Part shown: positions 57,616 to 64,000 of the stretch, one piece after another
Numbering within the stretch: position 1 is the first letter of the stretch
Layout of the letters: the number at the start of each line of letters is the position of its first letter
Assembly (NCBI GenBank): GCA_009733575.1
Contig: ML769428.1
Coordinates: 1-64,000 of the forward strand
From: Gymnopus androsaceus JB14
Lineage: Eukaryota > Basidiomycota > Agaricomycetes > Agaricales > Omphalotaceae
Direction: 5' to 3'
DNA length: 64,000 nt
Position numbers and translations under genes: made by a program
The notes under the pieces: model-generated
Seen by the model: the letters and a program-made list of their open reading frames with translations, nothing else
What the model was told of the DNA's origin: nothing
The model's database searches: none

Positions 57616-60600
57616 CTACATGTGTAGGTAAACACCAATTATGGACAGAACAAATTGGAGCTCACCTTGCAAAGATTCATGGTGGTTCATGAGTCTTATT
57701 GTCTTGTCATGTGACCCAGACATAATTCTAGTTCCATCAGGTGAAAAGGCCACTGACCTAACTGAATATTCATGACCTTTGAGAGGACGCCCTATCTTAG
57801 CACCAGTAGTTGCATCCCAGATCCTTATTGTGTCATCATCTGACCCAGACACAATTCTAGTTCCATCAGGTGAAAAGGCCACTGACAAAACTGAATCTTC
57901 ATGACCTTTTAGAGGACTTCCTATCTGTGCACCAGTAGCTGCATCCCAGATCCTTATTGTGTGATCATGTGACCCAGACACAATTCTAGTTCCATCAGGT
58001 GAAAAGGCCACTGAATAAACTGAATGTTCATGGCCTTTCAGAGGATCACCTATCTGAGCACCAGTAGTTGCATCCCAGATCCTTATTGTGACATCACATG
58101 ACCCAGACACAATTCTAGTTCCATCAGGTGAAAAGGCCACTGATGAAACTGAATCTTCATGACCCAGATGAAAACCTATCCAAGCACCAGTAGTTGCATC
58201 CCAGATCCTTATTCTGTAATCATCTGACCCAGACACAATTCTAGTTCCATCAGGTGAAAAAGCCACTGACCTAACTGAGTATTCATGACCTTTTAGAGGA
58301 TTACCTATCTGAGCACCAGTAGTTGCATCCCAGATCCTTATTGTGTGATCATTTGACCCAGATGCAATTCTAGTTCCATCAGGTGAAAAAGCCACTGACC
58401 TAACTGAATGTTCATGACCTTTCAGAGAATCACCTATCTGAGCACCAGTAGTTGCATCCCAGATACTTATTGTGTGATCATCTGACCCAGACACAATTCT
58501 AGTCCCATCAGGTGAAAAGGCCACTGATGAAACTGAATCTTCATGCCCTTGCATAAGATCACCTATTTGAGTACCAGTAGTTGCATCCCAGATCCTTATT
58601 GTGTGATCACATGACCCAGACACAATTCTAGTTCCATCAGGTGAAAAAGCCACAGACAAAACTGAATCTTCATGACCTTTTAAAGGCCCCCCTATCTGAG
58701 CACCAGTAGTTGCATCCCAGATCCTTATTGTGTGATCACATGACCCAGACACAATTCTAGTTCCATCAGATGAAAAAGCCACTGACCTAACTGAATCTTC
58801 ATGACATTTCAAAGGATCACCTATCTGAGCACCAGTAGTTGCATCCCAGATCCTTATTGTGCAATCATTTGACCCAGACACAATTCTAGTTCCATCCAGT
58901 GAAAAAGCCACTGACCTAACTGAATATTCATGACCTTTGAGAGGACCCCCTATCTGAGCACCAGTAGTTGCATCCCAGATCCTTATTGTGTCATCATGTG
59001 ATCCAGATGCAATTCTAGTTCCATCAGGTGAAAAGGCCACTGAAGCAATGTCACCATGATGACCCTTCAATATTATGTCAGTAATCCGATTTTGTCCTTG
59101 GACTTCTATCCTCAAACTCCTTTTTACTTGGGGCTTACATTCCCAATCATTTTCCCAAAAAGGAATAATACTGAGATAAAGATGTGGAGTCCTGCCCCTT
59201 ACTTCTCCAGATGAAAATTGGATCAGTAAATTCCGGAGGTATTGCAATATCAATATTGCTTCTGATGTAGGATAACTACGCAATAATTTCTATAAAAATT
59301 TCAATATCTGATCTGCAATTATTTTACTATGTGGTGCTCACCTTATGCATTGAATTTATAGCTTCTCCACAATTTGGCAATAGATCCAGTAAGCTCATAG
59401 CTTCAATCCAATATATTCCCTTTTCCTTCAAGAATTCCTTCAGTGTTGCTATACCATTTTCTTGGAACTCAGATTGCAGGAAATGATAACTCCAAAACTG
59501 ACAGGAGTACTGAAGTGTTTTTCCTATATTTTCCTCAATCCTCTCATTGAAGTTAAAGATGTTCTTATCTGGTATGAATGATGAAGGAAGATTACAAATG
59601 TTAAATCTCAGTTGCTCCATTACTTTGAAACATGCCAATGTCAATTTCAGATGCTGAGATGTAGGGATGTACATAATACCCTCAACTTGTTTGAAGGTGG
59701 TAATGAAATCAGGGAAGGATGCATGAAAAGTAAAAATGCAGTGATCTTGATCTGAGATGTAGCAAACTGCTTGCAGCCTGGCAATCAGATCTATCACAAG
59801 ATCCACTTCAATTTCTAGGAGCTCAGCTATAGCATTGCATGTCAATGGCTTTCCTGCAGTAATGATTGCATAAATAATCATCCAATCTTCTTTGGTCTCA
59901 TTATAGGAGAGCTCTTCTGCTGAAATTGCATCATTCATAATTCCAGCATAAAGTTGTTTGATATCCTCAGGGTTGTTTCCTTGCTCAAGTGAATGTATCA
60001 ATCTTGCTTGCTGTCTTGGATGGCTGCTAACACCCTTCACAAATTTCACAACAGTTGATGCATAAATAAAAAGAGCTCCTGATAGCTTTTTAAGGCTCTG
60101 TAGCTGCTCCTCTGAAGGAGACATATTGTTCAGTTCAGCCTTCACATAAGTGTATATATCTTGCTGTACAAAACTTTCTTTCACTTGATGCAGGATAAAT
60201 TCTTTAACTCTGGGAATAGACCCTGTGGTTGGGGGGCTTGAATGCATCAGTTGTAGAATTGCCTGTTCTGGGCGACTAGTCAAGAAAAACTTTAAACCAG
60301 GCAATTCCTGGTCCTGGATTGCTGATATAAGAGGTTCAAGAACCAGTGAAATATTTTCACATTCATCTAAAGCATCCAGAATAAGAACTGGTGGATATGG
60401 TATTGTTTCACCATTGATGGCAGTCCTCCAGGGTGCAATCAGGAGATTTTTGATTTGCTTTCCTGGATCCTTTACTGCAATATCAGGATCTTTTTGCAAG
60501 GCATTTCTCAGTGAAGTGGCAAATATTCTTGAATATTTTGCTAGCTGGTATGCCAATGTGGGTACCACCAAACAGTAATTCCTACACTCAGGAATTTGGT

Positions 60601-61041
60601 GGGAGCAGAAGAAAGTCCCAGCAAGCAAGCCTTTAAGTTCTAGTCTCATGCAAAGAGACATGGCAATTGTGCTTTTACCTGTTCCGGCCATGCCACACAT
60701 CCAGTAGCCTGATGGTGTATCTGACTGAGGGTTGATTGCCCATCTCTCAATGTCTGAGAGAATTTGCTCCCTTGTGCCTGGACAGCAAACCTTGCGAGAA
60801 TATTTTACACCATTGTCTGCATCATAGAATGCCTGTGGTGAATAAGACAGCCTTGCAATGATTTCCTGTCAATAGATGAGATTTTAGTTAATCCATTGAC
60901 TACATCTCATAAGCTTACTTCCAAAATTGTGGTCAATTGAGATCCATGATAAGAGATAGTATATTGATCTCCTTGAACACTGTAAAAATGTGAATCATGC
61001 ATTGAAAAATCTCGAGCATTTGGAAAGATTGCTGAAGACAT
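57616..61041 (-). CDS. NACHT-WD40 NLR protein (HET-E/NWD type)
   Basis: Exons 61041-60919, 60865-59342 and 59289-57616 (introns of 53 and 52 nt) sum to 3321 nt, giving 1106 aa. A short N-terminal segment includes [19 protein letters not shown], a motif I associate with agaricomycete NLRs. The NACHT domain follows, with Walker [10 protein letters not shown] at about residues 99-107 and Walker [11 protein letters not shown] near 204, then a helical region to about 620. Eleven WD40 repeats of 43 residues (about 624-1095) are nearly identical: [14 protein letters not shown] and [14 protein letters not shown] recur. Proteins of this class act in heterokaryon incompatibility and innate immunity in fungi, with WD repeats as the sensing part. 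No HET or other effector domain is visible, so the effector is unknown. Confidence 0.92.
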
Positions 61042-61709
61042 GATGGTAGTTGATGTCCAAGTGATAATTGTAACAGGGTCACACTTCCATTGTCTATGTT
61101 CCCACGAACTACTTGAGGGCAGGCTTCGAGATGTGTGTCGACTGAGTAGATCTTAGATTTCCCACCTACCAGTTAACTACCATTAATGCAATTGCTTTCT
61201 ATTGAGTCAATGCAGTTGGATTTTTACTTCCCTGGCCTTTCGACTCTTGGGTGTAAGCCTAGTGTAGTGTATGGTCTTGCCAGTGCTTACTTAACCCAGC
61301 CTCCGCATCGAAGTCCACAAAATAGAGACCAAATACATTTTTAAGTACATTCATGTAAGGCTGTAGCCATCCTTCCAGCGGCGTGAACGATTCTGAACTC
61401 AGACTCACAAGAAAAGTTTAATCATTCACCAGGCAACAGGGCTGAGTCGTTCGTCCACGTCAGTGCTCACGAGCAAACCTCAGACGAAAGTCCTACCCTC
61501 CCTTTCTCCAATTGCTTTGCCTTTGAATCCCCAGAGTCAGTCCGAGTCACGGTAGTATGATAGATAATCTGTGGGTGCTACACAGGCGAAAAGCTTCCGA
61601 ATGTCCATATTTATTATGATCATGCAGTAGACAATAAAAGCAATTGAAAAAAGGTCCAACAATAAATCAAGGATCCACAGTGAAGCGAATTGAAAGACGA
61701 ATCGAGGTT
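61042..61709. other. Intergenic, no gene recognised
   Basis: Between the NLR start and the downstream end of the peroxygenase gene. It presumably holds the NLR promoter. Confidence 0.5.
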
Positions 61710-62819
61710 TTAGCCAACGGTGAAAGGTAAGGCTCCCGTATGATTTCCACCCGTAGCAACCCATTGAGATGCATTCATAACACTTCCTGCTATAGGGCCG
61801 ACAACGCTCCCATTAATAGGAACAGAAGGCGCAGCCCATCCTTCATCGTAAGGGATCCTTTCTTCAGAAAACAATACATCGACGAATCTAAGAAAAAATC
61901 ATTCGGTCAAAGAAAAGTCGGGTGGAGAAATAAATAAGTATGAATCTCGAATGGAACGTACTTCTTAGGCGCAACACCAGAATCTGGGTTTCCCAAAACG
62001 ATCAAGTAAAGCGCGCTTTCCGTCGCCCTAAACGTGATCTCCTTGTCTCCATTGACCAGTTCCGGATTAGTAGCAACGCTATCGGCCAAACGGGCTTTCA
62101 TAACCGCACCCGCAGAGGTGACGTTGTAATAGTCCACCCCAGGGTTCGAAGAGGCCAGAGTCTGGTAGATGGTTTCGTTGAAACCAAGGTTGTTAGCGTT
62201 AGTAAAAGCATCGGCGCGGCTGAGTGAAGCGTCCGTCTCGATGCAGTCGTGTCTATCGTGTCAATAGAATAAAACGTCCAGTCCGTACTTTAATGCGCTA
62301 TAATGAGAAACAAGGGGAAGCTCACAAATTGATGTCAGTCAACGAGAAGACGGTATAATTGGCCGACGTGATGAGTGCCAATTTCGCAAACAGCCCGAGC
62401 ACATCTGGCTCAACGTTAAATCCCTCTGCCAACCATTATCAGTAATCAAATTACGCGATCTTGACCCTCCCCACAAAAAAACTTACTTTTCGAAGTATCA
62501 AGCACCTGAGAAATTGTAATATCCTTCCCGTTGTGTGGAAGATAATTATGGTTTGCCAACCTGCCACAGACGATTATTAGTATGTAATAGAACACTGAAC
62601 GCTAGTGAAACTAACGCGTTGAGGAAGGGACAAGGTCCACGAAGGTCTCCTTCTCCTGGAGCTTCGAATGTATGGTTCAGCGTTTGAGTGGCACCAGAGT
62701 TTGGGGCAGAAGATTCGGAAGTTGGGCAGTGTCTGGGCTTGCCAGTCACTTTCAAGACGGAAGCAGAAGCATTTAAAAAAAAGTAGGGAAAGGATCGTCA
62801 AGAATTTTATGCCAAGCAT
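61710..62819 (-). CDS. Short unspecific peroxygenase (heme-thiolate, peroxidase family 2)
   Basis: Exons 62819-62616, 62560-62487, 62425-62326, 62252-61962 and 61887-61710 sum to 847 nt, or 846 (281 aa) if one T of the 8-T run near 62775 is removed. That repair gives the signal peptide MLGIKFLTILSLLFLNASAS. The heme-ligand motif RGPCPFLN has Cys at about residue 63. HNYLPHNGKDI follows. The acid-base Glu lies in RATESALYL near residue 202. Spacing fits short UPOs (Cys to ExD 68 residues, Cys to Glu about 139), but the ExD motif is ETD, not EHD. It is probably secreted and uses H2O2 to oxygenate organic substrates; activity is inferred. Confidence 0.88.
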
Positions 62820-63479
62820 GTTCAAGAATAGAAGAATAAGTAGCAGTCGATGGCGAGGAAGCTTGAGTACACTAAGGATAATTGGACGATGAGGAATCCA
62901 GTATCCAATCCAGTAAAGCTTTTATAGTTCTCGCCATAGCTGTAACTGTCCTGTCTTCGAGTTGGCCTTGGCATGTCGATCCTGAGCTATTCGTGACGCA
63001 AACAAAGTAGAAGAGTGCTTACTCAGACAACACGGACGAGTCGAGCTTCCATTGGATATACCACGAAGCCAAGGATGCTGAGTAATCCTCGTACGGCCTC
63101 GAGGAGAACGATTTTGAGGCACATTGTATTGGCAGTGTAATGGTGGAGGTTGCGGGTAGCCGTAAGTAATACAAGTGAACCAACTCATCCAATTGAAAGC
63201 AGTTTCCGCATTTTCAAGATCGACGCGATGCTATGCATTAAGTATCTCGGAAGAAAACAATCAGTCTCAAAATGACAAATTCCACATAGACAAGTTGAAC
63301 CTCCTTCTGCTTTTTCCGTCACGAAAGTCCTGGCTTCGCTCCTCCATGCGAGATTTATCGGAATAAACTGTTTTGGATTAGTGAAGAGATGTTTATTGGT
63401 GTCTTTTGTCCTCAGATGAATATGGCGGAAAGGTTTGGGGCAGAGGTTTCGCAGCGGTGTCCATATCCTGCAGAGAGAG
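62820..63479. other. Promoter side of peroxygenase; no other gene recognised
   Basis: Short frames on both strands have no recognised domain. Confidence 0.4.
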
Positions 63480-64000
63480 AGTATGGAACTCACCGAGCGG
63501 AACAGCGCGCCAGGTGTGGCTCCGACTTGAGCAAGTTGAGGTGCATTAAGACAGCCAGATGATCCCCGCTACTGCTCGTAACTACCAATTGGTTCATGAT
63601 CTGCCAAATGATTCCATAGTCTCAAAGTTATGGTCTTATTCAAGAAGCTATAGGACGCAGTGAGTTCCAGAATCTATATCTTTTAAGCTTGCGCGTTCTA
63701 GGGCAAAATATCCACTTACCATTTTGCTATTGCCACGCATCTCCAAAAAACGTAGGTTAGTACCATGGATATTCATCCACCTGTCAATCCAGGTGGAGCC
63801 ATATTAATTCCTTCAAAGCGGATCAAATCGAAAAATGTCAGAAAACATACTACTTGAATCTTTGGTCGTAAGGACATACATTCAAAGAATGGGGTAGTAA
63901 TATTGTTGAAAATCTTGCAGTGACTCGGCCATTCCTACTTTAGATAGAGTAAACACGGAGAGCAAAGCTATCGATCGTTCCTACCTGGGATCTATCGAGT
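63480..64000 (-). CDS. Possible exons of an LRR/F-box-like gene (partial)
   Basis: Read on the minus strand, pieces such as IFNNITTPFFECMS near 63890 and WMNIHGTNLRFLEMRGNSKM near 63740, the latter after an acceptor-like GACAG, resemble the LRR part of basidiomycete F-box-like proteins. No F-box and no complete exon chain could be built, and the gene would extend beyond the right edge. Confidence 0.25.

Overview
The window looks like nuclear DNA of an agaricomycete (mushroom-forming basidiomycete). Genes are split by many introns of about 47-70 nt with GT-AG borders. Several families are ones I know mainly from Agaricomycetes: a DUF6533 membrane protein, a DUF6593 protein, a short unspecific peroxygenase, a NACHT-WD40 NLR and many F-box-like genes. 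The repeats include a Ngaro-like tyrosine-recombinase retrotransposon, a Tad-like LINE, Ty1/copia, hAT-like MITEs and a Helitron-type helicase remnant. I cannot name the species.

Layout. 1-7.4 kb: a complete Ngaro-like element (A1-gag-RT/RNaseH-YR-B1-A2-B2), itself interrupted by a 1.66-kb repeat with a 5-bp target duplication. The element appears to sit inside a 52-nt intron of a minus-strand F-box-like gene. 7.4-22.4 kb: host genes (DUF6533, DUF6593, RING-CH E3 ligase, GPATCH1) among decayed F-box-like and SDR fragments, with one hAT-like MITE. 22.5-29.4 kb: two paralogous F-box pseudogene copies flanking a zinc-finger/RGG-type reading frame and a long hairpin. 31.5-34.2 kb: an intact nine-exon secreted aspartic protease. 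35.4-57.2 kb: almost only transposons: a dead LINE, a helicase fragment, a non-autonomous Ngaro derivative carrying a 22-residue repeat ORF, nested hAT-like/MITE insertions, a foldback repeat and a broken copia element with further insertions. 57.6-62.8 kb: two intact-looking minus-strand genes, a NACHT-WD40 NLR with 11 near-identical WD repeats and a short peroxygenase with an unusual ETD motif.

How it fits together. The intact genes do not form one pathway. This is an accessory region where NLR and F-box families, which turn over quickly in mushrooms, lie among transposons that have inserted into each other. The exon sums I worked out are multiples of three for RING-CH (452 aa), aspartic protease (567 aa), DUF6593 (202 aa) and NLR (1106 aa). 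The peroxygenase needs removal of one T from an 8-T run (281 aa). GPATCH1 needs five separate single-base removals, so either that locus is decaying or the sequence carries insertion errors there. All family names come from my reading of motifs; no database search was run.
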